A stretch of 64,000 bases of DNA from Amaricoccus sp047275745 (GCF_047275745.1 NZ_JBKQWU010000012.1:1-64000), one strand, 5' to 3'. Counted from the stretch's first letter, positions 27,149 to 36,323 are shown. Program-made: numbers and translations. The notes: generated by a model from the sequence alone, not told the origin.

Positions 27149-27738
27149 GCCGAAAGCGTGCCCTTGGTCGAGGGAATGGCACCGCTCGCCCGCGGGTCGG
27201 GCTCGACCGCCTCGCGAAGCGCGCGGGCGACGGCCTTGAAGGCCGCCTCGGCGATATGATGGCTGTTGGCGCCATCGAGCCTGGCCACATTGAGCGTGAT
27301 CCCGCCGTTCATCGCGAAGGCGGTGAAGAATTCGCGCACAAGCTGCGTGTCGAAGGCGCCGATCTTCTCGGTCGGGAAATCGACGTTCCAGACGAGGAAC
27401 GGCCGGCCGGAGAGGTCGAGCGCGGCGCGCACCAGCGCCTCGTCCATCGCGAGATGGCAGGAGCCGTAGCGGCGGATGCCGCGCTTGTCGCCGAGCGCCT
27501 CGGCCAATGCGCGGCCGAGCGCGATGCCGACATCCTCGACCGTGTGGTGATCGTCGATGTGCAGATCGCCCTTCGCGCGCACGTGCAGGTCGATGAGCGC
27601 GTGCCGCGCCAGCTGGTCGAGCATGTGGTCGAAGAAGCCCACGCCGGTCGCGCAGTCATGCTTGCCCTCGCCGTCCAGATTGATCCGGACCGTGAGGCTG
27701 GTCTCGGTGGTTTCGCGGCTGATCTCGGCCGTGCGCAT
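27145..27738 (-). CDS. hisB: Imidazoleglycerol-phosphate dehydratase
   Basis: 197 residues, the monofunctional form without a phosphatase domain. The metal-binding histidines are in FFDHMLDQLARH and IDDHHTVEDVG, with a second set in NGGITLNVARLDGANSHHIAEA. It dehydrates imidazole glycerol phosphate to imidazole acetol phosphate. The start MRTAEISRETTET fits the family. It is the first his gene transcribed in this window's minus-strand series. Confidence 0.96.
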   Translation of the reverse strand: MRTAEISRETTETSLTVRINLDGEGKHDCATGVGFFDHMLDQLARHALIDLHVRAKGDLHIDDHHTVEDVGIALGRALAEALGDKRGIRRYGSCHLAMDEALVRAALDLSGRPFLVWNVDFPTEKIGAFDTQLVREFFTAFAMNGGITLNVARLDGANSHHIAEAAFKAVARALREAVEPDPRASGAIPSTKGTLSA

Positions 27739-27857
27739 GGCTGTCCTCGCTCGGGGTTCTCGCGGGCGCTTATAGCCGCGCGGGCGAGGGGTTCCAAGCG
27801 GCGCCGGGCGGGGTCCAGGTGTTCCCCGGTCCGGTGTCGGCGGTCAGGTATTCGCCG

Positions 27858-28253
27858 TCAGGTATTCCGGGCCGGGATCGGCATCGCATTGGCGAGCAGG
27901 GCTTCCATCGGAACGTGGCGCAGCGTCGCGCGATGGGTGCTCGTCAGGATGACCTTCGGCGCGACCCCGGCCTTCCACGCCTCCTTCCAGCGCTCCGCGC
28001 AGAGGCACCAGCGATCGCCGGGTCGGAGGCCCGGAAAACCGAACTCGGGACGCGGCGTCGAGAGGTCGTTGCCGCGCGACCGGGAGAAGCCGAGAAACTC
28101 CTCCGTCACGCGAACGCAGACGGTGTGCGCGCCGCGATCCTCGGCGCCGGTGTCGCAGCAGCCGTTGCGGTAGAATCCCGTGATCGGGTCGAAGGCGCAG
28201 GGTTTGAGCGGGCCCCCCAGGACGTTGATGCTCTCTTCGATCGTCTCGTGCAT
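27858..28253 (-). CDS. DUF2237 family protein
   Basis: 131 residues. The sequence NVLGGPLKPCAFDPITGFYRNGCCDTGAEDRGAHTVC and DRWCLCAERWKEAWKAGVAPKV matches the DUF2237 family, which is rich in conserved cysteines and has no assigned function. GGAGGAG lies upstream of ATG 28251-28253, which also marks the family N-terminus; a longer frame continues upstream without a good start. It is not in an obvious operon. Confidence 0.85.
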   Translation of the reverse strand: MHETIEESINVLGGPLKPCAFDPITGFYRNGCCDTGAEDRGAHTVCVRVTEEFLGFSRSRGNDLSTPRPEFGFPGLRPGDRWCLCAERWKEAWKAGVAPKVILTSTHRATLRHVPMEALLANAMPIPARNT

Positions 28254-28362
28254 TCGAGCTCCTCCCGGCGTCATGTTGGCCCCATCTCCCGCCGCTGTCC
28301 ATGCCGGGCGGCCGTGCGGGGCGCCCATGCTGCCAGTTCTCGCCGCGTGGTCCTGCGGGGCG

Positions 28363-29466
28363 TCAGCGGTAACCCGTCATCTCCAGGTAGCCGCGGCCCG
28401 CGGCGCCGCCGTCGAGCAGGATCGGGCCCTCCCAGTAGGGATAGACCGTGCCCATCCAGGCGGCGGGGTTGAGTGCCTCGGCGATGGTATCGAGGCCGAA
28501 TCGGGGCACTTCAACGCGCCAGCGGGTCGGCAGGCGGCGGTCGGCGACGCGGGTCTCGTTGAGGGGCGTGAGCGCGATCTCGTCGCGGGCGAGCGGGGTC
28601 GGCGTTCCGTCGGGCGCGATCCAGGTGCCGCTCAGGAAGGGTGCCGCGGTGTCGGAGCGGAGCGCGAAGAGCATCACCCGCGCGCCCGAAGCCAGCGACA
28701 ACGCGAACCAGTCCCAGCCGCGCTGGTCCGGGGCGAGCGCCTGGCTCGACCATTCGCGGTCGAGCCAGGCGGTGCCGGTGACGGGAATTGTGTCGGGGCC
28801 GAGGTGGATCGTTCCGGTGACGGTGTAGAACGGCTGGCTGTAGTAGTAGGAGGCCTGTCCGGCCTCCGATTTGACGCTGAAGCCGCCCTCGCCCTGCGGC
28901 ACCGGCGGCGGGACGGCGCGGGCGCGGAGATCATAGGAGAAGTCGCGGCCCTGGGCCTCGATCGAGATTTCGGCCAGCGTGTCGGCCTCGCCGACCGGAT
29001 CGGCGCCCCGGATCGACCAGTCGTCGATATAGGCCGCGAAGGGCGCGGCCACGACGCCGGCCTGGCCGATGCCGCCGCGGGCGAAGGTCTCAGCGAAGAC
29101 GTGCGTCTCCTCGGTCGTCACCGCGGCATGCGCCATCCAGACCGCGTTGCTGCCCCAGCCCGAGGTCTCCGGCCCGGGCGACAGGCCCTGGCGGAACAGG
29201 GTCCATTGCGCGCCGAGTTCCTCGCCGTCCGGGCCGGTGAGATTGGCCGTCAGGTACCACCATTCGATCCGGAATCCGGGATGCGCGCCGTGATCGCGCG
29301 GGAAGGACAGGGCGGCGGGGGCGGTGACCGGAATATAATCGGCGGCGTCCCGTCCGAGACCGGCGAACCCCTGCGCGGCGGCCGCCTGGGTGATCACGGC
29401 CTGGGTGGTCACGGCCTGGGTCATCACGGGGAGGAGAAGGCCGAGAAGCAGTGCCTTAGCGTTCAT
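28363..29466 (-). CDS. AttH/CrtC-like lipocalin-fold exported protein
   Basis: 367 residues with a signal peptide (about 1-31) that carries a pentapeptide repeat of the type TQAVx. The mature part has the AttH/carotenoid 1,2-hydratase-like pattern: SFPRDHGAHPGFRIEWWYLT, FLAQ-like strands, WGSNAVWMAHAAVT, and GTAWLDREWSSQALAPDQ with WDWFALSL. It is probably a periplasmic partner of the adjacent FtsX-like permease and ATPase, whose genes overlap or abut it, as in att-type ABC loci. Substrate unknown; a hydratase activity cannot be assumed. Confidence 0.83.
   Translation of the reverse strand: MNAKALLLGLLLPVMTQAVTTQAVITQAAAAQGFAGLGRDAADYIPVTAPAALSFPRDHGAHPGFRIEWWYLTANLTGPDGEELGAQWTLFRQGLSPGPETSGWGSNAVWMAHAAVTTEETHVFAETFARGGIGQAGVVAAPFAAYIDDWSIRGADPVGEADTLAEISIEAQGRDFSYDLRARAVPPPVPQGEGGFSVKSEAGQASYYYSQPFYTVTGTIHLGPDTIPVTGTAWLDREWSSQALAPDQRGWDWFALSLASGARVMLFALRSDTAAPFLSGTWIAPDGTPTPLARDEIALTPLNETRVADRRLPTRWRVEVPRFGLDTIAEALNPAAWMGTVYPYWEGPILLDGGAAGRGYLEMTGYR
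29390..29434. repeat. 15-bp tandem repeat in the AttH-like signal peptide
   Basis: Three 15-bp units begin at 29390, 29405 and 29420. The first two share GT(G)NTCACGGCCTGG with one mismatch, the third diverges at its 3' end. In the gene's frame they encode TQAVT, TQAVI and TQAAA, lengthening the signal peptide in whole pentapeptides. Length can vary without frameshift. Confidence 0.75.
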
Positions 29467-31849
29467 CGCTGAACCTCCGGATGAGATCGGCCGGCGCCGC
29501 GCGGGCGAGGCGGAGCGCGGGCCAGAGCGCGGCGAGTGCTCCCGTCGCGAGCGCGAGGCCGAAGAGCCGCGCCCAGTCGAGCGGGAAGACGAGGAGCGGC
29601 AGCCGCCAGCCGAAGGCGCGCGGGTTGATGATCTCCGTCAGTACCGTCGCGACCGCGAGCCCGAGCGGCAGCGCCGCGAGCGCGGTGAGACCCGCGAGCG
29701 CCACCGCCTGCCCGAGTTCGATCGCCGCGAGCCGCCGCCGCGTGAGACCGAGCGCCCAGAGCGGCGCCAGCTGGCCGAGCCGCTGCTCCGCGAGCGTGAG
29801 CAGTCCGGTGAGGAGCGCGATCCCGGCGACGATCAGCGTCAGCGCGTTGAGCGCGAGCGTCACCGCGAAGGTCTTGTCGAAGACCCGCGCGGCGGAGGCG
29901 CGCAGCCCGGTCCGGTCGGTCACGTCGAGATCGCCCCGCGCGCGGAGTTTGGCGACGAGCGCGGGAACCGCCTCCGCTTCAGCGCGGATCGCGAGGCGGC
30001 GCGCGCCCTGGCCGGGCCAGCGGGCCGTGACCTCCGGAAGCGGAGCCAGCACCTGAGCCTCGGGGTTGCCGTAGTCCGAATAGACCGCCGCGACGCGGGT
30101 CTGCCAGAGGCCGGTGGCGGTCGGGATCGCGATCGGATCGCCTGGCGCGAGACTGGCGCGGCGGGAAAGCTGCTCGTTCACCATCACGCCCTCGCCGCGC
30201 GCCACCCGGTCCCAGGGGGCATCGAGCGTCGCGAGCAGCGGCCAGCCGTCGCGGTAGAGCGCATCGTCGGTGAAGGCGTAGATCTCGAGCGGCGCGCCGG
30301 CGACCCGGCTCCGCGCCGCGCCGATCGGAAGGAGCGCGGTCACGCCGGGGGCGGCGGCGAGCGATGCCTCGACGCTCTCGCGTGTCGCCGCGTCCGGCGC
30401 GGAGAGGTAGATCTCGGCCCCGAGCCGCTGGTCGAGCCAGCCGAGGAAGGTGGCGCGAAAGCTCTCGACCATCGTGCCGACCCCGACATTGACGCCGAGC
30501 GCGAGCAGGAGCGCCATGAGCGCGAGCGAGAGCCCGCCGAGCCGCTGGCGGCCGTCGGCGAGGAGCCATTGCGCCACTGGCCCTTTCGCCCGCCGGCCGA
30601 GCCAGGCGAGGGTGATCGCGACCAGCCCCGGCAGCAGCAGCGCCGCGCCGAGCAGGAGCGCTCCCATCAGCGCGAAACCCGCGAGCAGCGAGTCGCCGAG
30701 AGCGAGCAGGGCCAGCGCGCCAAGCCCGAGCAGCAGCGCCGCGCCGGCCTGCCAGGCGAGCCGCCGTCTGAGCGCGCCGTGCCAGGCTTCGGGCCGCGCG
30801 GCGGCGAGCGGGCCGAGGCGGAAGGCGCGCCACAGGCTGTCGCCCGCGGCGGCCAGCGCGCCGAGAACCGCGATGCCGAGCCCGGCCAGCCACCAGCCGG
30901 GTTCGAGTGTCAGCTCTCCCGGGACATGCGCGCCGTAGAGCCCGTTCAGCGAGGTCGCGACATCCGGGAGCAGCGCCGCCGCCATGAGATACCCGCCGAC
31001 CATCCCCGCCGCGCCACCGACGAGCGCCAGCGCGAGGATCTCCATGAGGAGCGCGACGGCCAGATCCCGCGCGGGAACGCCGAGCGCGCGCAAGGTCCGG
31101 AGCATGGGCCTGCGCCGCTCGAAGGCGAGGCCGATCGCCGCGTAGACGATGATGAGCCCGACGAGAAAGCTCAGGAACCCGAAGGCGGTCAGGTTCAGGT
31201 GAAAGCTGTCGGTCAGGCGGGCCAGATCGTCCCCTTCGCCCTCCACGACGGCCAGCCGGTCGACGAATGCCGGCGGTATCGCGACTCCCTCCGGCGCGAG
31301 CAGGTAGGACACGGCTTCGGGCAGCCCGAGCAGTTCCGCCGCCCGTCCGATGTCGAGCAGCAGCGTGCCGGGCGGAACCGTGTCGGAGGCGATGAGGGGA
31401 GGTACGCCGGGCACACCTGCCAACTCGGCCACCGTCGCCGGCGCGGCGAAGGCCCGGCCCGGCGACAGCACGAAGGCGGGCAGGTCGGCCGCGTCCTCCC
31501 CGATCGGCGCGGCGCCCCGGGGCAGGCTCAGCGGCTCGACGCCGACGAGGCGGAAGGCCTGACCGCCCGGGCGCCAGTCGCCTTCCAGCACCGGCGAAAC
31601 GCGAAGCCCCGCCCGGCGCAACGCGACGTAATCGACGAGCGGAAAGCGCTGGCCGTCCAGCGCCTCGATCCGCTGCCCGCCCGAGACGAGTTCCGCCGCC
31701 TGGGCGTAGCTCCGCCGCGCCTCGGCGTTCAGCGCCTGCACCCCGCTCCAGAGCGCGGTGGCGACCATGAGGCCGACCAGCAGCGTGACGAGCTCCAGCG
31801 GGTGGCGCCGCCAGTAGCTCATGAGCGCCGCGGCGACCGCCCGGGTCAT
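29456..31849 (-). CDS. FtsX-like ABC transporter permease
   Basis: 797 residues. One membrane helix near the N-terminus (about 20-38), a large extracytoplasmic domain, then clusters of hydrophobic segments (about 225-460 and 680-780), the two-block layout of MacB/LolC/FtsX-like permeases with eight to ten spans. Segments FLSFLVGLIIVYAAIGLAFERRR and LIVAGIALLTGLLTLAEQRLGQLAPLWALGLTRR are typical. Overlaps the ATPase gene by four bases and the AttH-like gene by eleven. It likely moves lipids or lipoprotein-like molecules across the envelope, or transmits force, rather than importing solutes. Confidence 0.88.
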   Translation of the reverse strand: MTRAVAAALMSYWRRHPLELVTLLVGLMVATALWSGVQALNAEARRSYAQAAELVSGGQRIEALDGQRFPLVDYVALRRAGLRVSPVLEGDWRPGGQAFRLVGVEPLSLPRGAAPIGEDAADLPAFVLSPGRAFAAPATVAELAGVPGVPPLIASDTVPPGTLLLDIGRAAELLGLPEAVSYLLAPEGVAIPPAFVDRLAVVEGEGDDLARLTDSFHLNLTAFGFLSFLVGLIIVYAAIGLAFERRRPMLRTLRALGVPARDLAVALLMEILALALVGGAAGMVGGYLMAAALLPDVATSLNGLYGAHVPGELTLEPGWWLAGLGIAVLGALAAAGDSLWRAFRLGPLAAARPEAWHGALRRRLAWQAGAALLLGLGALALLALGDSLLAGFALMGALLLGAALLLPGLVAITLAWLGRRAKGPVAQWLLADGRQRLGGLSLALMALLLALGVNVGVGTMVESFRATFLGWLDQRLGAEIYLSAPDAATRESVEASLAAAPGVTALLPIGAARSRVAGAPLEIYAFTDDALYRDGWPLLATLDAPWDRVARGEGVMVNEQLSRRASLAPGDPIAIPTATGLWQTRVAAVYSDYGNPEAQVLAPLPEVTARWPGQGARRLAIRAEAEAVPALVAKLRARGDLDVTDRTGLRASAARVFDKTFAVTLALNALTLIVAGIALLTGLLTLAEQRLGQLAPLWALGLTRRRLAAIELGQAVALAGLTALAALPLGLAVATVLTEIINPRAFGWRLPLLVFPLDWARLFGLALATGALAALWPALRLARAAPADLIRRFSDER

Positions 31850-32595
31850 GCGACCGGCTCCCGCGCGGTCGGCCGCTTGCCGGCCGCTTCCGTCGCCGTC
31901 CCGCCACGGTCGGCCGTCCGGGCACCGGGATCGGTTCCGCCGGCGTCGATCCTTCCGGCGCGCAGATGCGCGCGCGTGTCGAGCCGCGCCGCGAGCCTTT
32001 CGCTGTGCGTGACCATCATGAGCGCCGCGCCGCTCTCAGTGACGAGGCCGAGCAGGAGATCGAGCACGGCGTCGCCCGTGGCCTCGTCGAGATTGCCGGT
32101 CGGCTCGTCGGCGAGGATGAGCCGCGGCCGGCCCGCCAGCGCCCGGCCGATCGCGACGCGCTGCTGCTGGCCGCCCGAGAGCTGCTCGGGGTAGCGGTCG
32201 AGGAGCGGGGCGAGACCGAGCCGGTCCGCGAGTTCCGCCAGCCATCCGGGGTCGAGCCTCCCCGCGAGCCGGGCCTGAAGGGCGAGATTCGCCGCGACAT
32301 CGAGGCTCGGGATCAGGTTGAACTGCTGGAAGACGATGCCGACGGTCTCGCGCCTCAGCCGCGCCCGGCCGCGATCGTCGAGCCCGGTCACCTCGGCCTC
32401 CGCGATGGTGATCCGTCCCGCATCGGCCCTTTCGAGCCCGCCGACGAGATGCAGGAGCGTGCTCTTGCCGCTGCCCGATTCGCCGGTCAGCGCGAGGCTC
32501 TCCCCGGCGGCGAGATCGAGCGAGAGGCCCCGGAGCACGGCGAGCGGTCCCTGGGCGGTCGGGAATGTCTTGGCGAGGTCGCGTAGCTTGAGCAT
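31846..32595 (-). CDS. ABC transporter ATPase, LolD/MacB type
   Basis: 249 residues. Walker A TGESGSGKST (about 37-46), Q-loop in FQQFNLIPSLDV, signature LSGGQQQRVAIGRAL (about 139), Walker B LILADEPTGNLDEATG and the switch His in MMVTHSERLAARLD. The C-terminal 30 residues are a low-complexity Gly/Thr/Arg tail beyond the family end. First gene of the ATPase-permease-AttH series. Confidence 0.92.
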   Translation of the reverse strand: MLKLRDLAKTFPTAQGPLAVLRGLSLDLAAGESLALTGESGSGKSTLLHLVGGLERADAGRITIAEAEVTGLDDRGRARLRRETVGIVFQQFNLIPSLDVAANLALQARLAGRLDPGWLAELADRLGLAPLLDRYPEQLSGGQQQRVAIGRALAGRPRLILADEPTGNLDEATGDAVLDLLLGLVTESGAALMMVTHSERLAARLDTRAHLRAGRIDAGGTDPGARTADRGGTATEAAGKRPTAREPVA

Positions 32596-32808
32596 GGGGC
32601 TCTACCTAGCACGGCGGAGGGGGGGAGCCATGTGATCCGCGTCAAGCCCGCGGCCGGTTTTGCGAAACCCTTCGTGAACGCGGGAATTCGGGGTTGCCGC
32701 GGCGGGCCGGGACGGCCAGCATGCCGCCGATCCGCGCGGGGCCTCGGGGTCCACCCCGGTTCGCGAAGGCCGGGCGGGGGCGCCCGCGCCAAGCTCAGGA
32801 AAGCGCCG

Positions 32809-33504
32809 ATGACGATCGCTCCGACCGAGCCCTACACGCCGCTGCCGCGCGGCCTCATCATCCTCGTCGCGGTCATCGCGGCGCTGGAACTCCTGCTGTC
32901 CGCCTCCGACGCGGGCCTGATCGCCGATCCGACGCTTCGCGCGCGGTTCCTGCAGACCGGCGCCTTCTGGACGCAGCTCCTGCGCGGGACCGAGCCGATC
33001 TTCGCGGCCCAGCCCGTCACGATGTTCCTGAGCCATGCCCTGCTGCACGGCGGTTTCGCGCATATGCTCATGAACATGGTGATGCTGCTGGCGCTCGGCC
33101 GCTTCGTCTCGGACCGATACGGGCCGGGCGTCATCCTGCCGCTCTTCCTCGTCGGCGCGGTGGCGGGCGGCGGGGTCTACGGACTGCTCTCCTCCGGCGG
33201 GGCGCCGATGGTCGGCGCATCCGGGGCCGATTTCGCCTTCATCGGCGTCTGGACGGTCTGGGACCTGCGCCGGCATCGCGCCGCGGGCGTTCCGGCGAGC
33301 CCGGTGTGGCGCCGGGTCGCCGCGCTCGTTGTCCTCAACGTCGTGATGTACTTCTGGCTCGACGGCATGCTCGCCTGGCAGGCGCATCTCGGCGGCTTCA
33401 TCGCCGGCTGCGCCTACGGCGCGGTCCTGGAAGCGCGTGCGTCCGCCGAGGCTTTGCGCGCGCGCGCCGCCGCCCGCAGGGCACGGAACGGTGGCGCGGA
33501 CTAG
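32809..33504 (+). CDS. Rhomboid-family intramembrane serine protease
   Basis: 231 residues with about six membrane helices. The catalytic serine lies in GASGADFAFIG (Ser at about 138) and the catalytic His in WQAHLGGFIAG (about 193). HALLHGGFAHMLMNM (about 77-91) is the conserved TM2 block with the oxyanion Asn. ATG 32809 is preceded by CAGGAAA and starts the family core; the upstream open frame has no credible start. The C-terminal 25 residues are Ala/Arg-rich. Immediately followed by an IS remnant. Confidence 0.9.
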   Translation: MTIAPTEPYTPLPRGLIILVAVIAALELLLSASDAGLIADPTLRARFLQTGAFWTQLLRGTEPIFAAQPVTMFLSHALLHGGFAHMLMNMVMLLALGRFVSDRYGPGVILPLFLVGAVAGGGVYGLLSSGGAPMVGASGADFAFIGVWTVWDLRRHRAAGVPASPVWRRVAALVVLNVVMYFWLDGMLAWQAHLGGFIAGCAYGAVLEARASAEALRARAAARRARNGGAD

Positions 33505-33513
33505 GGTGCGGAC

Positions 33514-34160
33514 TCATATCTCTGCGAGCCAGATGCGGACAGCGGCGAGCTTGAGAGCGGCGAGGTAGTTCTCGGGGTTTCGGTCGTATCGGGTGGCCAG
33601 ACCGCGGAATTGCTTGACCTGGTTGAAGAAGCGCTCGACCAGATTTCTCTGCCGGTAGACCCATGTCGAGAAGGCGAAGCTGCCCTTGCGGATGATGCGC
33701 GGCGGGATGTTCGCCCACGCACCGCGTTCGGCAGCGAGGTCGCGGATGGCGTTGGTGTCGTAGGCACGGTCGGCGATCAGGGTGGTGCCGGGCGCGAGAT
33801 CCTTGAGTAGTGTCGTGGCGACGGGCGCGTCGCCGGCCTGGCCGGGGGTCAGTTCCAGCCGGACCGGCCGTCCGTCGGCGTCGACGAGCGCGTGGATCTT
33901 GGTGGTCAGCCCGCCCCGGGAGCGTCCCATGCAACCATCCCCGGCGTCGGCACCCCCCTTTTGACGGCGGCGCCGTGCTGGTGGACCCGTACGCAGGAGC
34001 TGTCGATCATCACGATGTCGCCGTCGTAGGCGGCCGACACCGCCGCGAGCAGGCGATCCCACACCCCGGCGGCCCGCCAACGCACGAAGCGATTGTAGAG
34101 CGTCGTCCGCGGACCGTAGCGCTCCGGCACATCCCGCCACGGCGCGCCGGTCCGGAGCCG
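33514..34160 (-). pseudogene. IS5-family transposase, 5'-truncated, in two frames
   Basis: The 5' frame encodes RLRTGAPWRDVPERYGPRTT and IDSSCVRVHQHGAAVKRG; the 3' frame encodes GRSRGGLTTKIHALVDADGR, then DRAYDTNAIRD and VERFFNQVKQFRGLATRYD, together the DDE core of IS5-family (IS427-like) transposases. The switch is at A4G6 on the minus strand (33953-33962) and requires a -1 shift, which is the mechanism several members use. About 40 N-terminal codons are missing beyond about 34160, so even with frameshifting no complete protein is made. The left boundary lies just after the rhomboid stop. Confidence 0.82.
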
Positions 34161-34273
34161 GGGCGGGTCCGAAGCGGGTCGGGCACGAATTTCGCGATCC
34201 GATGGAGCCAGTTCGCGTCCCGCGCGTTGAGGGAGGCACGCGCCGTTTTGTCTGGCGCAGGAGGGAGAGAAGT

Positions 34274-34525
34274 ATGGAAGGATTTGGCTGGATCAGTTTC
34301 CTGATCATCGGGCTGATCGCGGGATGGATCGCCGAGAAGGTGATGAAGCGCAGCGACGGGCTTCTGACGAACCTGATCGTCGGCGTGATCGGCGCCTATC
34401 TCGGCGCGTTCCTGTTCAGCCTGCTCGGCCTCGGGGCCAGCGGGTTCATCGGCGCGGTGGTGGTGGCGACGATCGGCGCGATCGCACTGCTCCTGATCGT
34501 CGGCCTCGTCCGGCGCAAGACCTGA
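34274..34525 (+). CDS. GlsB/YeaQ/YmgE-family stress-response membrane protein
   Basis: 83 residues, three hydrophobic segments with glycine-rich helices: WISFLIIGLIAGWIAEKVMK, NLIVGVIGAYLGAFLFSLLG, FIGAVVVATIGAIALLLIVG. This is the compact transglycosylase-associated/GlsB family, often induced under envelope or acid stress; molecular function is not settled. GAGGGAGAG precedes the ATG. The truncated IS ends about 110 bp upstream, possibly in or near its promoter. Confidence 0.88.
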   Translation: MEGFGWISFLIIGLIAGWIAEKVMKRSDGLLTNLIVGVIGAYLGAFLFSLLGLGASGFIGAVVVATIGAIALLLIVGLVRRKT

Positions 34526-34529
34526 GCCC

Positions 34530-35018
34530 ATGGCGGCCGCCGAGACACCACCCGGCGCGCCGTCCGAAAAGGGGGAGGCGTCCGCGGCCCGGTCCGGGCA
34601 CGCGGCGCCTCCCTCGGCGATTCTGGAGACCGCGCTCTACGCCGAGGATCTCGACGCCGCCGAGGCCTTCTACGGCGGCGTGATCGGCCTGCCCGTCGTG
34701 ATCCGCGTTCCCGGTCGGCACGTCTTTTTCCGCCTCGGCGCCCGGACGCTCGCCGGGATGCTCCTCGTCTTCGATCCCCGCGCCACCGCGCGCCCGCCCC
34801 GGTCGGGGCCCCCGGTTCCGCCGCATGGCGCGCACGGGCCCGGGCACATGTGCTTCGCGGCCACGCGCGACGAACTCGACGCCTGGGCCGCGCACCTCCC
34901 CGCCGCCGGCGTCGCGATCGAGGCGGATTTCCTCTGGCCGAACGGCGCCCGGTCGATCTATGTCCGCGACCCCGCCGGCAACTCGATCGAATTCGCCGAA
35001 CCGCGGCTCTGGGAATAG
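34530..35018 (+). CDS. VOC/glyoxalase-superfamily protein
   Basis: 162 residues. After a 28-residue Pro/Ala-rich lead, one VOC module: ILETALYAEDLDAAEAFYGG, GLPVVIRVPGRHVFFRLG, GHMCFAATRDELDAWAAHL and YVRDPAGNSIEFAEPRLWE. The conserved His and Glu of the metal site are present in HMCFA and EFAEP. Family members include glyoxalases, dioxygenases and antibiotic-binding proteins; no substrate can be assigned. It starts four bases after the GlsB-like gene, so the two form a transcription unit. Confidence 0.83.
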   Translation: MAAAETPPGAPSEKGEASAARSGHAAPPSAILETALYAEDLDAAEAFYGGVIGLPVVIRVPGRHVFFRLGARTLAGMLLVFDPRATARPPRSGPPVPPHGAHGPGHMCFAATRDELDAWAAHLPAAGVAIEADFLWPNGARSIYVRDPAGNSIEFAEPRLWE

Positions 35019-35120
35019 ACGCCCCCGCTGCCGCGGGAATGGACGCCCGCCCGCGTCCACGCGCCAGTCTCCCCCGGTCCCGACCTCGATCCCGACCCCC
35101 GATCCAGACACGGCTCGCGC

Positions 35121-35142
35121 CTTGCGATGGACTCATCGCAAG
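35121..35142 (+). terminator. Hairpin after the VOC gene
   Basis: CTTGCGATG (35121-35129) pairs perfectly with CATCGCAAG (35134-35142) across GACT, 100 bp past the VOC stop. It is followed by TCGAGTTCTATGATGG with no T run. The rest of 35019-35341 is AT-rich for this genome, contains repeated GATCAATT elements and probably holds the promoter of the next gene; no gene is seen in it. Confidence 0.45.
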
Positions 35143-35341
35143 TCGAGTTCTATGATGGCGTGAGTATCGGCCATCACTGGCCACTAATCCGACAGCAAGG
35201 AATCGAGATACCTCGCGGGACCGCGGGCGTTAACGATCAATTGAGAGTGTCAGGCCCCGATCTTAATCCGATCAATTCCTGATCTCTGACCGATCCCGCG
35301 CCGCTAACGCCGAAAGGTTCTCCCAGATTGGTTTGCGAGTA

Positions 35342-35737
35342 ATGAACGAACTGCCTAATCGTAGTTTCATCATTTCCGAGGTGGCTCAGGTCGCGGTCGT
35401 CAATGATCAGTATGGCAGGATAGATCTTGCCACCGAGGACGGCGATCTCATCTCGCTCGACCTGACTGTTCGGACGCTCGCTCCCGTCATCATGGCGCTG
35501 TTCTCGGCCAGTAGCGCGTTGCAGGAGCGGCGTTACGCCGCGACGCGGGAGCGGTCCGTGCTCGCCCTGCCGGTGCGCGATGCCGCGAGCGCGGCGGTTC
35601 CGGTGGGGCAGGAGCGGCATATCGTCCTCTCGTTCCAGCTCGCCAACGACGCTATTTTCCGATTCTCGATGCCGCGGGCGGCGGCGGCGCGACTCAGTCG
35701 CTCGCTGTCCGAGGTGGTCGGGGCGGGGCTCAACTAG
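35342..35737 (+). CDS. Hypothetical protein, 131 residues
   Basis: The reading frame from ATG 35342 (or TTG 35333) has no signal peptide and no membrane helix. The first half is beta-rich (NRSFIISEVAQVAVVNDQYG, IDLATEDGDLISLDLTV), the second contains RHIVLSFQLANDAIFRFSMP and a final amphipathic helix ending AARLSRSLSEVVGAGLN. I do not recognise a family. It has normal codon use for the neighbourhood, an isolated position and AT-rich flanks, suggesting a regulated single gene. Confidence 0.6.
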   Translation: MNELPNRSFIISEVAQVAVVNDQYGRIDLATEDGDLISLDLTVRTLAPVIMALFSASSALQERRYAATRERSVLALPVRDAASAAVPVGQERHIVLSFQLANDAIFRFSMPRAAAARLSRSLSEVVGAGLN

Positions 35738-36002
35738 CTTTCCGCGGGTGGCCGGAGGGTCGCGCGCCGGAGCTTTTGAGCCGTGTCCGGCCGTCGCACC
35801 GGATAGCGACGGGAATATGAATGTTTCGCTTTGGCGCCGGTTGATCGTAGTTGATCCGCGCGGTGGGCGGTCTATATGTGCCCTACCACGGACGCCTATA
35901 TGATTGACGCATGACTGCCATGTGATAATGGCACTCCCCAAACGTCGCACAATCGTCATAGTGCGCCAGATTTCGACGGACTGAGGAAGAAGGATAAGCG
36001 TA

Positions 36003-36323
36003 ATGTTCGATTACGTGGATCGGGTCGCACTGACGAATGACCAGGGGGCGCGCGCTCAGAAGCTGTTCGCCGCGGTCGTGCTCGCGGCGCTGGATGACGC
36101 GATCGCCGATGACAAGAAGTATGGCAACGGCGCCGAGGTGATCGCCCGCTGGGCACGCTCGCGCGACGGCCGCGAGGTGCTGATGTGCGCGGGGATCGAC
36201 CCGAACGAGCGCTGCGTGAACGGCATGATGGAATTCGTCCGCCGCGGCGTGCGGACCTCCGTGGCGCTCAGCCGCGAGGAAAGCGAGCGCCAGGCGCACC
36301 GCAACGAGGCCGAGGCGGCCTGA
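36003..36323 (+). CDS. Small soluble protein, conserved-looking, unknown function
   Basis: 106 residues, largely helical: FDYVDRVALTNDQGARAQKLFAAVVLAALDDAIADDKKYG, then EVIARWARSRDGREVLMCAG and ERCVNGMMEFVRRGV. It resembles a conserved family of about 100 residues in Rhodobacteraceae (similar to DUF6280 as I recall; not verified). AAGGA lies ten bases before ATG 36003. Nothing shows its function. A terminator hairpin lies 49 bp beyond the stop, shared with the convergent ATPase gene. Confidence 0.7.
   Translation: MFDYVDRVALTNDQGARAQKLFAAVVLAALDDAIADDKKYGNGAEVIARWARSRDGREVLMCAGIDPNERCVNGMMEFVRRGVRTSVALSREESERQAHRNEAEAA

Noticed and set aside
29390..32194. A 934-codon plus-strand frame across the AttH and permease genes
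   Set aside because: Opposes an ABC operon with clear motifs; the product is a low-complexity Arg/Glu/Pro sequence.
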